DNA of 64,000 nt from the NCBI RefSeq assembly GCF_963676485.1, contig NZ_OY781114.1, positions 930,001 to 994,000 of the forward strand, read 5' to 3'. Below the pieces are notes generated by a model. That model did not search any database. It was not told where the DNA came from and saw nothing but the letters and a program-made list of their open reading frames with translations. The translations under genes were made by a program, and so were the position numbers. The first letter of the stretch is position 1. Every line of letters starts with the position of its first letter. Origin of the DNA: an uncultured Cohaesibacter sp. GTDB taxonomy: Bacteria; Pseudomonadota; Alphaproteobacteria; Rhizobiales; Cohaesibacteraceae. Below, in pieces: positions 17,314 to 27,222 of this stretch.

Positions 17314-17334
17314 GGGATTTTGGGGGAGAGTAAG

Positions 17335-17811
17335 ATGACCTTTGAAGGCCTGTTGTTTGACAGTCGCGGCGAAATCGGGAAAAGAGATTTCTGGTTTGGC
17401 CATTTGTTCCTGTTTCCCTTGGAGATCGGAGCGGCCTATCTGTTTCGCGTACCTCAAAACCAGCTCTGCTCGCAAGACCCGTCAAGCTTTCTGGGCATGG
17501 CCTATTATGGCGCGCTTGGCGTCATGGCCCTTATCTTTCTCTTCATGTGGTACTGCCTCGTGATCAAGCGCCTGCGTAAATTGGGGCGCGGCCACAAGAG
17601 TTTCTTTGCCTATGCCATCCCCATTCTGCTGACATTGAGCGCACTGGCGCCTCATTTCCCCTTGTCTTGTTCGGTTGCCTTTTCCACCCGCCTTATGTTT
17701 CTTGCGCCACTCATTCCATTCTGGCTGATCTATTTCTATGATCTGGGCCTCCGCGAGCGCAAAAAGATCAGCCTTGATGAGGATAGCGAGCCGCAAATTA
17801 CGGCGATTTAA
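17335..17811 (+). CDS. DUF805 family inner-membrane protein
   Basis: 158 residues from ATG 17335, with GGGGGAGAG upstream; a longer frame from 17263 would run through the hairpins and is rejected. The DUF805 opening is clear: LLFDSRGEIGKRDFWFGHLFLFPLEIG, followed by three or four further helices and the loop VIKRLRKLGRGHKSFFAYAIP. The family is widespread and of unknown function (YhaH/YiiR type). The charged tail is cytoplasmic. The gene appears monocistronic. Confidence 0.85.
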   Translation: MTFEGLLFDSRGEIGKRDFWFGHLFLFPLEIGAAYLFRVPQNQLCSQDPSSFLGMAYYGALGVMALIFLFMWYCLVIKRLRKLGRGHKSFFAYAIPILLTLSALAPHFPLSCSVAFSTRLMFLAPLIPFWLIYFYDLGLRERKKISLDEDSEPQITAI

Positions 17812-17969
17812 CCGCTTATCATCAGGCATGATTGCTCTATCTCAGAAAGCAGGTTGAAGGCCGGCGCGCGGTTTATTATGCTCGCGCCAGACCTTGCGTC
17901 CTGCCGGCGTGATCGGTATGACGCCACCCTCCATTCCTTTTCCTACCCGAACGAAAGCGCTCCTGCGAT

Positions 17970-19139
17970 ATGACAAAAGCTCCAACGGCCACGGACCTTG
18001 CCAGCGCCCTGATCCAATGCCCCAGTGTCACCCCTGATGAAGCGGGGGTTCTCGGCCTGCTTGACACTCTACTCAGCCCATTCGGGTTTGAAGTGCATCG
18101 CCCGACCTTTACCCAAGAGGGCTATCCGGACGTTGAAAATATGTTTGCCAAGCTTTCGGGAAGCCAAGGGCCGCATCTTGCCTTTGCCGGTCATGTGGAT
18201 GTGGTGCCGGTGGGTGAGGAAGCCCTTTGGCAGCAGCCGCCTTTCAGCGGCACGGTCAAGGATGGCAAGCTGTTTGGACGCGGGGCTGCGGATATGAAGG
18301 GGGGCGTTGCGGCCTTTGTTGCGGCGGCTCTGCGCTATGTCGAAACCCACGGTGCGCCAAAGGGCACGGTCTCCTTCGTGCTCACTGGCGATGAAGAAGG
18401 CCCGGCCGTCAACGGCACCGTCAAGCTCATGCAATGGGCTGCTGATCGGGGTGAGGTCTTTTCTGATTCCATTCTTGGCGAACCGACCAACCCGAACGCC
18501 ATGGGTGACATGATCAAGGTCGGTCGTCGCGGCAGCCAGTCGGGCACAGTGACCATCAGTGGCAAGCAGGGGCATGTGGCCTATCCCCATCTGGCCAACA
18601 ATCCGGTTCCGGTTCTGGCAAAAATTGTCGAGCATGTCAGCGCCCAGACGCTGGACGAGGGAACGGAGTTTTTCCAGCCCAGCAATCTGGAATTCATTTC
18701 TTTTGATGTGGGGAATCCGGCCTGGAATGTTATTCCCGAGCAGGCATCGGCCCGCTTCAATGTGCGTTTCAACGACCTTTGGAATGCTGAAAAGCTGGGC
18801 CAGTTCGTCACGAAACACGCCGCAGACTGCCTTTCGGGCGATGCCTTCAAGCTCTCTGTTTCCCTTGAAGCGGATGGCAGCGAGGCCTTTTTGACCCGCT
18901 CGGAAACCCTGATTGACCGCTTTTCCAAGGCCGTTGAGACCGTTACGGGCAAAGTGCCGGAACTGTCGACAGGTGGCGGCACATCAGATGCCCGCTTCAT
19001 CAAGAATTACTGTCCAGTGATCGAATTCGGTCTTGTTGGCCAGACCATGCATATGGTCGATGAGCATGTCGCCGTGGCTGACATCGAACAGCTCACAGAC
19101 GTCTATTATGAGTTCATGATGCAGTATTTCGAGCGTTGA
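17970..19139 (+). CDS. dapE: Succinyl-diaminopimelate desuccinylase
   Basis: 389 residues, M20 peptidase family. Metal-binding and catalytic motifs in order are AGHVDVVPVG, GRGAADMKGG, TGDEEGPAVNGT, LGEPTNP and the C-terminal GQTMHMVDEHV. The dimerisation domain (about 180-290) begins with RRGSQSGTVTISGKQGHVAYP. It hydrolyses N-succinyl-LL-2,6-diaminopimelate to LL-DAP with two zinc ions in the lysine/peptidoglycan pathway. Long TTG or ATG alternatives were not seen. The ribosome site is modest. Confidence 0.96.
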   Translation: MTKAPTATDLASALIQCPSVTPDEAGVLGLLDTLLSPFGFEVHRPTFTQEGYPDVENMFAKLSGSQGPHLAFAGHVDVVPVGEEALWQQPPFSGTVKDGKLFGRGAADMKGGVAAFVAAALRYVETHGAPKGTVSFVLTGDEEGPAVNGTVKLMQWAADRGEVFSDSILGEPTNPNAMGDMIKVGRRGSQSGTVTISGKQGHVAYPHLANNPVPVLAKIVEHVSAQTLDEGTEFFQPSNLEFISFDVGNPAWNVIPEQASARFNVRFNDLWNAEKLGQFVTKHAADCLSGDAFKLSVSLEADGSEAFLTRSETLIDRFSKAVETVTGKVPELSTGGGTSDARFIKNYCPVIEFGLVGQTMHMVDEHVAVADIEQLTDVYYEFMMQYFER

Positions 19140-19224
19140 TCGCGTTTACACGCTTCCCTTGCTTTAAAGCCGGGTCGGCTATCCATAATGTACAACGCAT
19201 CTCTCTTCACATGACAGGCCGTCA

Positions 19225-19800
19225 ATGACCTATATCTTCTATCATCTTGAACTGTTGTGGTCTTTTGTGCGCGGTAAAAACGACGCCCTCTATGGCATTG
19301 ATGCCACCCGGCGGGGCTTTTGGCTGTCATTCATGGCGCTGTTGATCGTCGAGCCGCTCAGTCTTTTCTATGCGCTTTTATTCGGCTATCTCGATGAGGT
19401 GCTGCTCTTTCGCTCCGGCGGTGGCGCCCTTTATTTGCTGCAGCTATTTCTGGATTGGGGCCTGCCGCCGATGATCCTCTATGTGCTGATTTCGGCCCTT
19501 GGCTATCGGGAGCGTTTCATTCCGTTGATCGTGAGTTACAACTGGCTGAGCGTGATCATGGTTTTGATCACCATGCTGCCCGGTGCGTTGATGACAACGC
19601 AGCTCCTCCCGCCCCAGCTTTCTATCTTGCTGATGCTCGGCATCTATGGTTTTGCGATGTGGGTGGCTTATCGGCTCTATAGCTTCGTTTTGGAATGTCC
19701 ACCCTTTACGGCGCTGGGTCTGGCTATTCTGATGGTGATCATCGGCATTGCCTCGGCCTTCTGGCTGCATAGTGTCAGTCAAGCCACATTCAGCGCGTGA
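19225..19800 (+). CDS. Uncharacterised integral membrane protein
   Basis: 191 residues with about five hydrophobic helices (near 34-55, 70-90, 100-120, 130-148 and 160-183). I do not recognise a family with certainty; the overall plan resembles small YIP1-like permease-type proteins of alphaproteobacteria. It starts 85 bases after dapE in the same direction, so co-transcription is possible. It is convergent with truA. Confidence 0.7.
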   Translation: MTYIFYHLELLWSFVRGKNDALYGIDATRRGFWLSFMALLIVEPLSLFYALLFGYLDEVLLFRSGGGALYLLQLFLDWGLPPMILYVLISALGYRERFIPLIVSYNWLSVIMVLITMLPGALMTTQLLPPQLSILLMLGIYGFAMWVAYRLYSFVLECPPFTALGLAILMVIIGIASAFWLHSVSQATFSA

Positions 19801-19830
19801 CACCCTTTCCCGTTACATTTCAGCTTCCCG

Positions 19831-20631
19831 CTATGCCTTTTTGTGGCCGTGGCCCTGCCATGGTTCTTCAGGGATAACATAGTCTATATCTTCGGGATAA
19901 TCGACCTGCGTAAGGTAAAGGCCATCCGGCGGGGCGACCGGGCCGCAGGCGCGGCGATCGCGGGCCTCTAGAATTTCGCTGATCCACTCGACCGGCTTGC
20001 GTCCTGAGCCCACTTCCACCAGAGAGCCCACAAAAGAGCGGATCTGGTTATGCAGGAAGGACCGCGCCATGGCATCCATATAGACCCACTCGCCCTCACG
20101 GCTGATGGTGAGCTTTTCCATAGTGCGCCAAGGGCTTTTAGCCTGACAGGCAGTGGCGCGGAAGGTGGTGAAATCATAGTGCCCTATCAACTTATCGGCA
20201 CCCTCTTGCATGCGCTCCACATCGATCGCATAGCTATATTGCCAGGCGCGACCGATTTCGAAGGTCAGCGGCGCGCGACGATTGCAGATACGATAGCGAT
20301 AATAGCGTTTGACGGCATTAAAACGGCTATCGAAGGCATCTGTTACCTTCCAGACGTTGAGGATCGCCACGCCGGTTTCCTTGAGGAAGAAATTCAGCGC
20401 TTCATTCAGTTTCAGGCTGTGCCAGTCGCGCTCAAGATCCATATGGGCCACCTGACCGGTGGCATGGACGCCTGAATCCGTGCGGCCCGCGCCAAACAGC
20501 GTTACCCGTTCATGGGTGAATTTGAACAGAGACTCCTCGATCAGTCCCATGACAGAGGGTGCGTTATCCTGCCGCTGCCAGCCTGAAAAGGGGCGTCCGT
20601 CATATTCGATTAAAAGCTTGTAACGAGGCAT
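19831..20631 (-). CDS. truA: tRNA pseudouridine(38-40) synthase
   Basis: 266 residues. The catalytic aspartate is Asp52 in GAGRTDSGVHATGQVAH; other TruA motifs are IEYDGRPFSGWQRQ, SRFNAVKRYYRYRI and HNQIRSFVGSLVEVG. It isomerises uridines 38-40 in the anticodon arm of many tRNAs. It is the last gene of a minus-strand cluster def-fmt-truA, with only 15 bases from fmt. The short basic tail HGHKKA is not unusual. Confidence 0.96.
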   Translation of the reverse strand: MPRYKLLIEYDGRPFSGWQRQDNAPSVMGLIEESLFKFTHERVTLFGAGRTDSGVHATGQVAHMDLERDWHSLKLNEALNFFLKETGVAILNVWKVTDAFDSRFNAVKRYYRYRICNRRAPLTFEIGRAWQYSYAIDVERMQEGADKLIGHYDFTTFRATACQAKSPWRTMEKLTISREGEWVYMDAMARSFLHNQIRSFVGSLVEVGSGRKPVEWISEILEARDRRACGPVAPPDGLYLTQVDYPEDIDYVIPEEPWQGHGHKKA

Positions 20632-20646
20632 GAATTTTCTAGCCGG

Positions 20647-21576
20647 TTATGCGATCACATCGCCGATGGACAGATCTGCACCGCGCAGGAATTCGTCAGC
20701 ATTCATGGCCCCCTTGCCTGCACGCTGCAGCTTGACAAGACGCACGGCTCCTTCGCCGCAAGCGATGGTCATGGCATCATCCAGCAGGGTGCCCGGAGCG
20801 TCAGCGCCATCGGCCAGCTCAGAGCGCAACAGCTTGACGCGCTGCTCTTTGCCGCGAATGGTCATCATGACCCAAGCACCGGGGAATGGCGACAGTCCGC
20901 GAATGATATTATGGACCTTTCGAGCACTCATGGAAAAGTCGATGCGGCTTTCGGCCTTGTCGATTTTCTTTGCGTAGGTCACACCGTCATCAGGCTGGGG
21001 TCGGGAGGTGAGCAACCCGCGAGACAGGGCTCCGAGCGCGCGTACCATCAGGTCGGCGCCCAGCACCATCATCTTGTCATGCAGGTCTTCGGCGGTCATC
21101 TGTTCCGTGATGGGGATTGTTTCTGATAGGCAAATGTCGCCGGTATCCAGCCCCTCGTCCATGCGCATAACCTGAATGCCGGTTTCCGCATCACCCGCCA
21201 TGATCGCCCGCTGGATGGGAGCGGCTCCGCGCCAACGCGGCAAAAGCGAGCCATGCAGATTGAGACAGCCTTCACGCGGCGCGTCAAGAATGGCCTTTGG
21301 CAGCAACAGCCCGTAGGCCACAACCACAGCGACGTCCGCATCAAGCGCCCGGAATTTCTCTTGTTCTTCTTCAGACTTCAACGATGTGGGCGTAAAGACG
21401 GGGAGCCCGAGCTGATCGGCAGCCTGATGCACCGGTGTCTTGCGCTCTTCCATACCCCGACCGGCCGGACGCGGCGGCTGGCTATAGACAGCGACCACTT
21501 CGTGGCCCTGGCCGACAATTTCCATCAGGGTCGGAACAGAAAAATCCGGAGTTCCCATAAAGACGACGCGCAGCAT
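20647..21576 (-). CDS. fmt: Methionyl-tRNA formyltransferase
   Basis: 309 residues. N-terminal hydrolase fold begins [15 protein letters not shown], then [17 protein letters not shown] (with the catalytic Asn/His) and [11 protein letters not shown] (catalytic Asp region). The C-terminal OB-like domain starts near residue 205 with [23 protein letters not shown]. It formylates Met-tRNA for initiation. It is preceded by GAGGG and by def 40 bases upstream, the usual partner that removes the formyl group. Confidence 0.96.
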   Translation of the reverse strand: MLRVVFMGTPDFSVPTLMEIVGQGHEVVAVYSQPPRPAGRGMEERKTPVHQAADQLGLPVFTPTSLKSEEEQEKFRALDADVAVVVAYGLLLPKAILDAPREGCLNLHGSLLPRWRGAAPIQRAIMAGDAETGIQVMRMDEGLDTGDICLSETIPITEQMTAEDLHDKMMVLGADLMVRALGALSRGLLTSRPQPDDGVTYAKKIDKAESRIDFSMSARKVHNIIRGLSPFPGAWVMMTIRGKEQRVKLLRSELADGADAPGTLLDDAMTIACGEGAVRLVKLQRAGKGAMNADEFLRGADLSIGDVIA

Positions 21577-21616
21577 GGCATTCCCTCGTTGCGTTGAACT
21601 GAAGATGGAAGACCGC

Positions 21617-22135
21617 TTACAGGACGATCTTTTCTTTCTGTTTGGCCAGCTTGGTGAATTTCTTGATCACCCGATCACGGCGCAGCTTCGAGAGATAGTC
21701 GATGAACAAAGCCCCGTTGAGATGATCGAATTCATGCTGGGCGCAGGTTGCTGCCAGTTCATCCAGCTCAAGGGTTTGTGGTTTGCCATCACGATCGAGA
21801 AATTCCATCGTCACCTGTTTGGGGCGAACCACTTCTGCGTAATATTCAGGGATCGACAGGCACCCTTCCTCGTGGGTATTCAGCTCTTCAGACTGAAAGG
21901 TAATCTTGGGATTGATCATGCAGATGGGGGAATTCTCCTCGCGGGACACATCCATCACGAAGAGGCGTCTGTCCACACCCACCTGTATGCCCGCAAGGCC
22001 AATGCCCGGGGCTTTGTACATGGTCTCAATCATGTTGTCGATCAAAGTGCGCAGGTCATCGTCTACGCGCTCAACCGGAAGCGATTGCTTTCGCAGGATC
22101 GGATCCGGCAATGTTACAATATCCATCACAGCCAT
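21617..22135 (-). CDS. def: Peptide deformylase
   Basis: 172 residues. Motif 1 reads [10 protein letters not shown] (46 to 53), motif 2 EGCLSIPE with metal ligand Cys92, motif 3 HEFDH with ligands His134 and His138 and catalytic Glu135. It removes formyl from nascent chains using Fe2+ or another divalent metal. Motif 1 has Gly where most deformylases have Ala (GLAAxQ). The ATG three codons downstream (MDIV) is an alternative start. Divergent from rmuC. Confidence 0.95.
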   Translation of the reverse strand: MAVMDIVTLPDPILRKQSLPVERVDDDLRTLIDNMIETMYKAPGIGLAGIQVGVDRRLFVMDVSREENSPICMINPKITFQSEELNTHEEGCLSIPEYYAEVVRPKQVTMEFLDRDGKPQTLELDELAATCAQHEFDHLNGALFIDYLSKLRRDRVIKKFTKLAKQKEKIVL

Positions 22136-22291
22136 GAAGCTGACATAAGCTTTTCAGCTTCGAGCGTCAATCGCAAAGGCGCGAAAGAGGAGCAATTTCC
22201 TGCGCTTTTCTGAACAAGTCAGAGCAAAGCATGCTCCCGGCATGTTCGCACTTTGTTTCGCTCCGCTTCCGAATCGCTCTATAGTCGCGCC

Positions 22292-23635
22292 ATGAATGAT
22301 ATTGTGATCACATTGGGCCAGCATGGCGTGACGACCTTCCAGATCCTGATCGGGGCATTGGCCCTGATCGGCGCACTGGTGCTCTGGCTTCTCATCAGCC
22401 TTTCGCGACAGAATAATGTAAGGGCTCAGGAGCTATTCGATGCGCAGGAACAGGCGCGTCGCCAACGGGCGCAGGTGGATGAGCTTTCCCGGCTGCAGGC
22501 CGAGATGACGGGCCGCATGCAGACCATGGCCGAGATCTTCTCAACCCGCCAGACAGAGATGTCGCAGGCGCTGACCAACCGGATGGATGGCATGGGCCAC
22601 AGGCTCAGCCAGACGGTAACCAAGAGCCTTGGCGATCAGCAAAAGATGACCGGCGACCATTTGCGGGCGCTGCATGAGCGTTTGGCCCTGATCGACAAGG
22701 CGCAGGGCAACATCACCGAGCTATCGGGGCGCGTGGTCGAGCTGCAGCAGATCCTTGCCAACAAGCAGGCACGCGGCACCTTCGGGCAAGGACGCATGGA
22801 AGCCATTATCGAAGATGCGCTGCCCAAGCATGCCTATGATTTCCAGTTCACCTTATCAAACGGCAAGCGCCCCGATTGCGTGGTGCATATTCCCAACGAC
22901 ACCGCGGTGCTGGTGATCGACGCCAAATTCCCGCTGGAGGGCTGGACGGCGGTGAAGGAAGCGGCCAATCCGGATGCAGACAAGGCAGCCCGCACCCGCT
23001 TTCGCAATGATGTCAAAAAGCATCTCAAGGACATATCGGAGCGCTATTTCCTGACGGGAGAAACGCAGGATACAGCCCTCATGTTCGTACCCTCGGAAAG
23101 CCTGTTTGCCGATTTGCATGAGCAGTTTGACGATGTTGTGCAAACGGCTCATCGAGCAAGGATTGTCATCGTTTCCCCTTCCCTGCTCACGCTATCCATT
23201 CAGGTCATCCAGTCGATCCTCAAGGACGCCCGCATGCGCGAGCAGGCCCATATCATCCAGCGCGAAGTGACGCTCTTGATGGAAGATGTGGCGCGGCTTG
23301 ATGATCGGGTCTCCAAGCTGCAGGCCCATTTTGGACAAACGCAAAAGGACGTGGACCAGATCCTGACTTCAACGGGCAAGATCGTCAAACGCGGGCGCAA
23401 GATCGAGGAGATTGATGTCAGCGAAGCAGAGTTACAAGCCGCAGCAAGAAGCGCAGCGGTGCACATCGCCGATATAAGCGAGGAGGAACAGGAAGCCACT
23501 GATGCCGATACACCGGCGCCCGTTGAAGAAACACCTGCTTTTCCCCTGAAAGGCCCCTATGGCATTGCTGGCCCGACCATCGGGGAAGCGGGCAGCCCAG
23601 GCTCCCTCTTCAGCATGGATGATGAAGAGCGTTGA
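22292..23635 (+). CDS. rmuC: DNA recombination protein RmuC homologue
   Basis: 447 residues from ATG 22292; a longer frame from 22253 adds 13 residues and neither has a good ribosome site. One N-terminal helix (about 14-34) is followed by coiled coil (about 40-165). The RmuC nuclease-like core comes next (about 170-370; LPKHAYDFQFTLSNGKRPDCVVHI, VLVIDAKFPLEGW, ALMFVPSESLFADL). The C-terminal 60 residues are acidic and variable. Family members limit inversion events and protect against recombination damage. The core resembles restriction-type PD-(D/E)xK folds. Confidence 0.92.
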   Translation: MNDIVITLGQHGVTTFQILIGALALIGALVLWLLISLSRQNNVRAQELFDAQEQARRQRAQVDELSRLQAEMTGRMQTMAEIFSTRQTEMSQALTNRMDGMGHRLSQTVTKSLGDQQKMTGDHLRALHERLALIDKAQGNITELSGRVVELQQILANKQARGTFGQGRMEAIIEDALPKHAYDFQFTLSNGKRPDCVVHIPNDTAVLVIDAKFPLEGWTAVKEAANPDADKAARTRFRNDVKKHLKDISERYFLTGETQDTALMFVPSESLFADLHEQFDDVVQTAHRARIVIVSPSLLTLSIQVIQSILKDARMREQAHIIQREVTLLMEDVARLDDRVSKLQAHFGQTQKDVDQILTSTGKIVKRGRKIEEIDVSEAELQAAARSAAVHIADISEEEQEATDADTPAPVEETPAFPLKGPYGIAGPTIGEAGSPGSLFSMDDEER

Positions 23636-23730
23636 TCCACGCGTCCTTGAGGAGTGTGCAGTGTTCGAACCGCACGACCTTTCCCTACAATGCACGGCAA
23701 ACCGCAATGAGAAGAGCCGCGCCACTGCCT

Positions 23731-24375
23731 TTATTCAAAGACCTTGCGGCTTCTGATGGCCTGTAGCAGCGTGCCTTCGTCAAGATAGTCAAGCTCGCCC
23801 CCGATGGGCACCCCATGGGCAAGCTGGGATATCTTGATCGGTTCATAGGCCGGATTGGTGGCCTTGATATCCTTGGCCTGCTCTTGCAATTGATCGGTGA
23901 TATAGTGGGCCGTGGTCTGGCCTTCCACCGTTGCATTGACCGCCAGAATGATTTCCCGAATTTCACCCTTGGCCGTGCGTTTGAGCAGCCCTGCTATATT
24001 GAGGTCATCGGGGCCCACCCCATCAAGGGGGCTTAGTGTCCCCCCCAGCACATGATAGGCAGCGTTGATAACAGAGGCCCGCTCCAACGCCCAGAGATCG
24101 GACACATCTTCCACCACGACCAGAACGGACGGATCGCGGCGGGTATCGGTGCAGATGGTGCAGGGGCTGGTGCTATCAATATTGCCGCAGGTCTCGCATA
24201 CTTGGACCTTTTCAACCGCAACCGCCATCGCTTCGGAAAGCGGGATCAGCAGCTGGTCCTTGTTTTTGATCAGATGCAGCGCTACCCGACGGGCCGAACG
24301 CGGCCCAAGACCGGGCAGGCGCGCCAGAAGCTTGATCAGTTTTTCAATTTCCGGGCCAGCAACATGACTCGCCAT
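23731..24375 (-). CDS. recR: Recombination mediator RecR
   Basis: 214 residues. The N-terminal helix-hairpin-helix ([20 protein letters not shown]) is followed by a C4 zinc finger (Cys60, Cys63, Cys72, Cys75). A Toprim domain follows with [14 protein letters not shown] and [10 protein letters not shown], then the C-terminal [12 protein letters not shown]. With RecO it loads RecA on single-stranded DNA gaps. It is co-oriented with ybaB and dnaX in the widely conserved dnaX-ybaB-recR order. Confidence 0.96.
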   Translation of the reverse strand: MASHVAGPEIEKLIKLLARLPGLGPRSARRVALHLIKNKDQLLIPLSEAMAVAVEKVQVCETCGNIDSTSPCTICTDTRRDPSVLVVVEDVSDLWALERASVINAAYHVLGGTLSPLDGVGPDDLNIAGLLKRTAKGEIREIILAVNATVEGQTTAHYITDQLQEQAKDIKATNPAYEPIKISQLAHGVPIGGELDYLDEGTLLQAIRSRKVFE

Positions 24376-24412
24376 ATCCGCCTCGCATTCCTGCCGTCTC
24401 TTTTATTGTCAA

Positions 24413-24742
24413 TCAGAATGGCAGATTCATGCCAGCCGGAAGGCCCAGATCGCCAGCCATTGCCTGCATTTTTTCCTGCATGGCGGCTTCAACCTTGGCC
24501 TTGGCATCGTTGTGAGCTGCGATGATCAGATCTTCAAGAATTTCGGCATCATCGGCATTGATCATGGATGGATCGATGGACAGAGACTTCATCAGCCCCT
24601 TGCCGGAAATGGTCACCTTGACCATATCGCCACCAGCCACACCGGTTGCTTCCATTTCGGCGACCTGTTCCTGCATCTCGGCCATTTTGGCCTGCATTTC
24701 CTTCGCCTTCTTCATCATCTTCATCATGTCCATGGGGATCAT
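24413..24742 (-). CDS. YbaB/EbfC family nucleoid-associated protein
   Basis: 109 residues, the family's usual size. A methionine- and lysine-rich N-terminal helix ([21 protein letters not shown]) precedes the beta core [34 protein letters not shown] and a C-terminal helix. Homologues form dimeric tweezers that bind DNA. Position between dnaX and recR is conserved and the three genes probably form one transcript. Confidence 0.95.
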   Translation of the reverse strand: MIPMDMMKMMKKAKEMQAKMAEMQEQVAEMEATGVAGGDMVKVTISGKGLMKSLSIDPSMINADDAEILEDLIIAAHNDAKAKVEAAMQEKMQAMAGDLGLPAGMNLPF

Positions 24743-24828
24743 CCTTTTTCGTTCGCGCCCCGGCGGCTTATAAGCGCCAGCGGGCTTTCCTCACATTTGT
24801 GGCTTTTGCAGGAGACGGTTTGTGGCCT

Positions 24829-26859
24829 TTACAAATTGTCGAGCCCGAACTCGTCCGCGTCATCGATTGTCAAAGACATATCGCCATCTTCGTCCGGGTC
24901 TTCAATGACCGGAGCCAGAAATTCTTCTTCAAAATCGCGATTGATGCGTACGTCCACCACCTTCGAGCCGGGGAAGGCCTTGCGCACGGCTTCGACCAGC
25001 GGATGGTTATCGGCTTCTTCGCGGGCCTGTTTTTCGCGCTCTTCCTTGCGCTCGAACAGGGTCGCTCCGCCGCCTTCCTTGGCCAGATCAACGAGCCAGC
25101 GTTCACCGGTCCATTCGGAAAGCTTGCGCGACAGTTTGGTCTGAAAGGCCTCTCCGTCGGCACCATCGTAAGCAACGACGACGCGCCCATGCTCGACACT
25201 GACGGGACGGACAGCGGACTCCAGCGTGAATTGCAGCGCAATATCACGATTGGATTTGGCCAGAGCGATGATCTGTTCAAAGCGTGTGATGACCGGTTTG
25301 ACCGGGGAACCGGCATTTCCCTGTTCAGAGGAAGGATTGGCGCGCGCCTGACGGGCTACCTGCACTTCACTCTGGCTGGAGACCAGCCGCAAATTGGCTT
25401 TTTCTGCCTGAGCCGGATCGGCATGGCCGCGCTGCAGCTCTGGCGATGGCATGTTGGCTGGAGCGATGCCCGAACCAGCCTGCATGGCCGTCGGACCGCC
25501 CCCTTGGGATGGATCGGAAGGGCCTTGGTGTGTCATCCCCTGTGGCGGCATATCCTGAGCGCCGGAAGATGGCAGAACCGTCGCGTCCGGCGGGGTCGAA
25601 GGCCCCGAGCCAGCCCCTGTGGGCATCGGCGGGCGGAAGTCACGATTGGCAAGCATGCGCAGGGCTTCGTCCGGACTTGGCAAATCGGCCACATAGGCCA
25701 ACCGCACCAAAACCATTTCAGCCGAGGCCAGCGGGCGCGGCGAGGATTGCACTTCGGCCAGTCCCTTGAGCAACATCTGCCAGGCCCGCGAGAGCACACG
25801 CACGGACAGATGGGAAGAAAAATCGCGCCCACGGGTCTTTTCCGCTTCGGTCGCGGCCGCTTCTGAACTGGCATCAGGCGTCAGCTTGAGGCGGGTCACC
25901 AGATGCACGAAGTCAGCGAGATCAGAGAGAACCACAGCAGGTTCCGCGCCGATGTCATACTGGCTCTTGAGTTCTTCCAGCGCTTTGGCGATATCGCCCT
26001 TCATCAGCGCTTCAAACAGATCGATGATCCGCGCACGGTCTGCAAGGCCCAGCATCTGGCGGGTGGTCTCGGCGGTGATTTTGCCAGCCCCGTGGGAAAT
26101 AGCCTGATCAAGGAGTGAAAGCGAATCTCGCACCGAGCCTTCCCCAGCCCTTGCGATCATCTGCAGGGCGTCTTCCTCGATCTCCACCTTTTCCTTGTCA
26201 CAGATCGATCGCATGTAGGACGCCATTTCACCCGCATCGATGCGGCGCAGATCAAAGCGCTGACAGCGGGACAGAACGGTAACGGGTACCTTGCGAATCT
26301 CGGTGGTGGCGAAAATGAATTTCACATGCTCGGGCGGCTCCTCGAGCGTCTTGAGCAGCCCGTTGAAGGCTGCCGTGGAAAGCATGTGCACCTCGTCGAT
26401 GATATAGACCTTGTAGCGCGCGCTCACAGGTTTGTAGCGTGCCGCTTCGATAATCTCGCGGATATCATTGATCGAGGTGTGGGAGGCGGCGTCCATCTCC
26501 ATGATATCTACATGGCGGCCTTCCATGATGGCCTGGCAGTGAGTGCCCAGACGCGGCATATCGATGGTGGGGCTGCTGATCTCGCCGGGTATCTCATAAT
26601 TGAGAGCGCGGGCCAGAATACGGGCCGTGGTGGTTTTGCCCACCCCGCGCACGCCGGTCAACATATAGGCTTGCGCGATGCGCCCGGTTTTGAAGGCGTT
26701 GGTCAGGGTGCGGACCATTGGGCCCTGACCAATCAGATCATCAAAGCTCGCAGGGCGGTATTTGCGCGCCAGTACGCGATAACCTTCAGCTGTTTGATGT
26801 TCTTGATCGTCCATGAGGAAATCCCGCGCCTTCTTGCCAAATCGAATATCGCTATCCAT
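24829..26859 (-). CDS. dnaX: DNA polymerase III subunit tau/gamma
   Basis: 676 residues if started at 26859, or 661 from the ATG at 26814; neither has a good ribosome site. The AAA+ core starts VLARKYRPASFDDLIGQ, with Walker A GVRGVGKTTTAR (Lys75), Walker B IIDEVHM, and sensor regions FATTEIRKVPVTVLSRCQRFDLRR. The segment that is a CxxC zinc module in most bacteria reads NYEIPGEISSPTIDMPRLGTHC and has lost the cysteine set, as in other alphaproteobacteria. A Pro/Gly-rich linker (about 400-480) leads to the tau domains that bind polymerase and DnaB. Confidence 0.96.
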   Translation of the reverse strand: MDSDIRFGKKARDFLMDDQEHQTAEGYRVLARKYRPASFDDLIGQGPMVRTLTNAFKTGRIAQAYMLTGVRGVGKTTTARILARALNYEIPGEISSPTIDMPRLGTHCQAIMEGRHVDIMEMDAASHTSINDIREIIEAARYKPVSARYKVYIIDEVHMLSTAAFNGLLKTLEEPPEHVKFIFATTEIRKVPVTVLSRCQRFDLRRIDAGEMASYMRSICDKEKVEIEEDALQMIARAGEGSVRDSLSLLDQAISHGAGKITAETTRQMLGLADRARIIDLFEALMKGDIAKALEELKSQYDIGAEPAVVLSDLADFVHLVTRLKLTPDASSEAAATEAEKTRGRDFSSHLSVRVLSRAWQMLLKGLAEVQSSPRPLASAEMVLVRLAYVADLPSPDEALRMLANRDFRPPMPTGAGSGPSTPPDATVLPSSGAQDMPPQGMTHQGPSDPSQGGGPTAMQAGSGIAPANMPSPELQRGHADPAQAEKANLRLVSSQSEVQVARQARANPSSEQGNAGSPVKPVITRFEQIIALAKSNRDIALQFTLESAVRPVSVEHGRVVVAYDGADGEAFQTKLSRKLSEWTGERWLVDLAKEGGGATLFERKEEREKQAREEADNHPLVEAVRKAFPGSKVVDVRINRDFEEEFLAPVIEDPDEDGDMSLTIDDADEFGLDNL

Positions 26860-27045
26860 AGCAGAGGAACGCGCGCTGCGTCACCTATCTTGTCGCTGGA
26901 TGCGTCTTTGTTGTTGAAAGGAATGAACAACCGATGCCATTTCCCGCACCATGCAAGGGAGCAATGCGAAAAGGGCCGTTGGAGAACGGACACGGGGCAC
27001 TTTATTGTGCGTCCTATCAAATTGCCGTGGGGAAGAGTGGAAGAC

Positions 27046-27144
27046 TGAACAGATGACCCGCTCTGAAACTCGTTAGGGCTGCTTCCTTCCGGACCTGACC
27101 CGGTTGGCGAGGGGAACGTCCATTGCCAGCCTTCCGTCTGTTCA
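27046..27144 (-). ncRNA. ffs: Small bacterial signal recognition particle RNA (4.5S type)
   Basis: On the minus strand, the invariant SRP domain IV core reads GGTCAGGTCCGGAAGGAAGC, the GGAA tetraloop with the symmetric and asymmetric loops that bind Ffh. The ends close with TGAACAGA (27046-27053) pairing TCTGTTCA (27137-27144), giving a single rod of about 99 nucleotides without an Alu domain. Exact ends are estimated from this pairing. It lies just upstream of dnaX on the same strand, a common alphaproteobacterial position. Confidence 0.95.
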
Positions 27145-27222
27145 TATGTCACTTGTAACATGCTAATGCAAGAGGCAATAAGCGATTCCTTGTCAGCAAA
27201 ATTGGGCATATGGAGCAAAAAG

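Noticed and set aside
24646-25866. 406-codon frame on the plus strand
   Set aside because: Antisense to ybaB and dnaX; composition is that of a complementary-strand shadow.
27160-27222. Longer N-terminus of the HIT protein from ATG 27160
   Set aside because: The ATG at 27223 has GGAG at good spacing and starts at the family's usual position; the extension lies in the SRP RNA upstream region.
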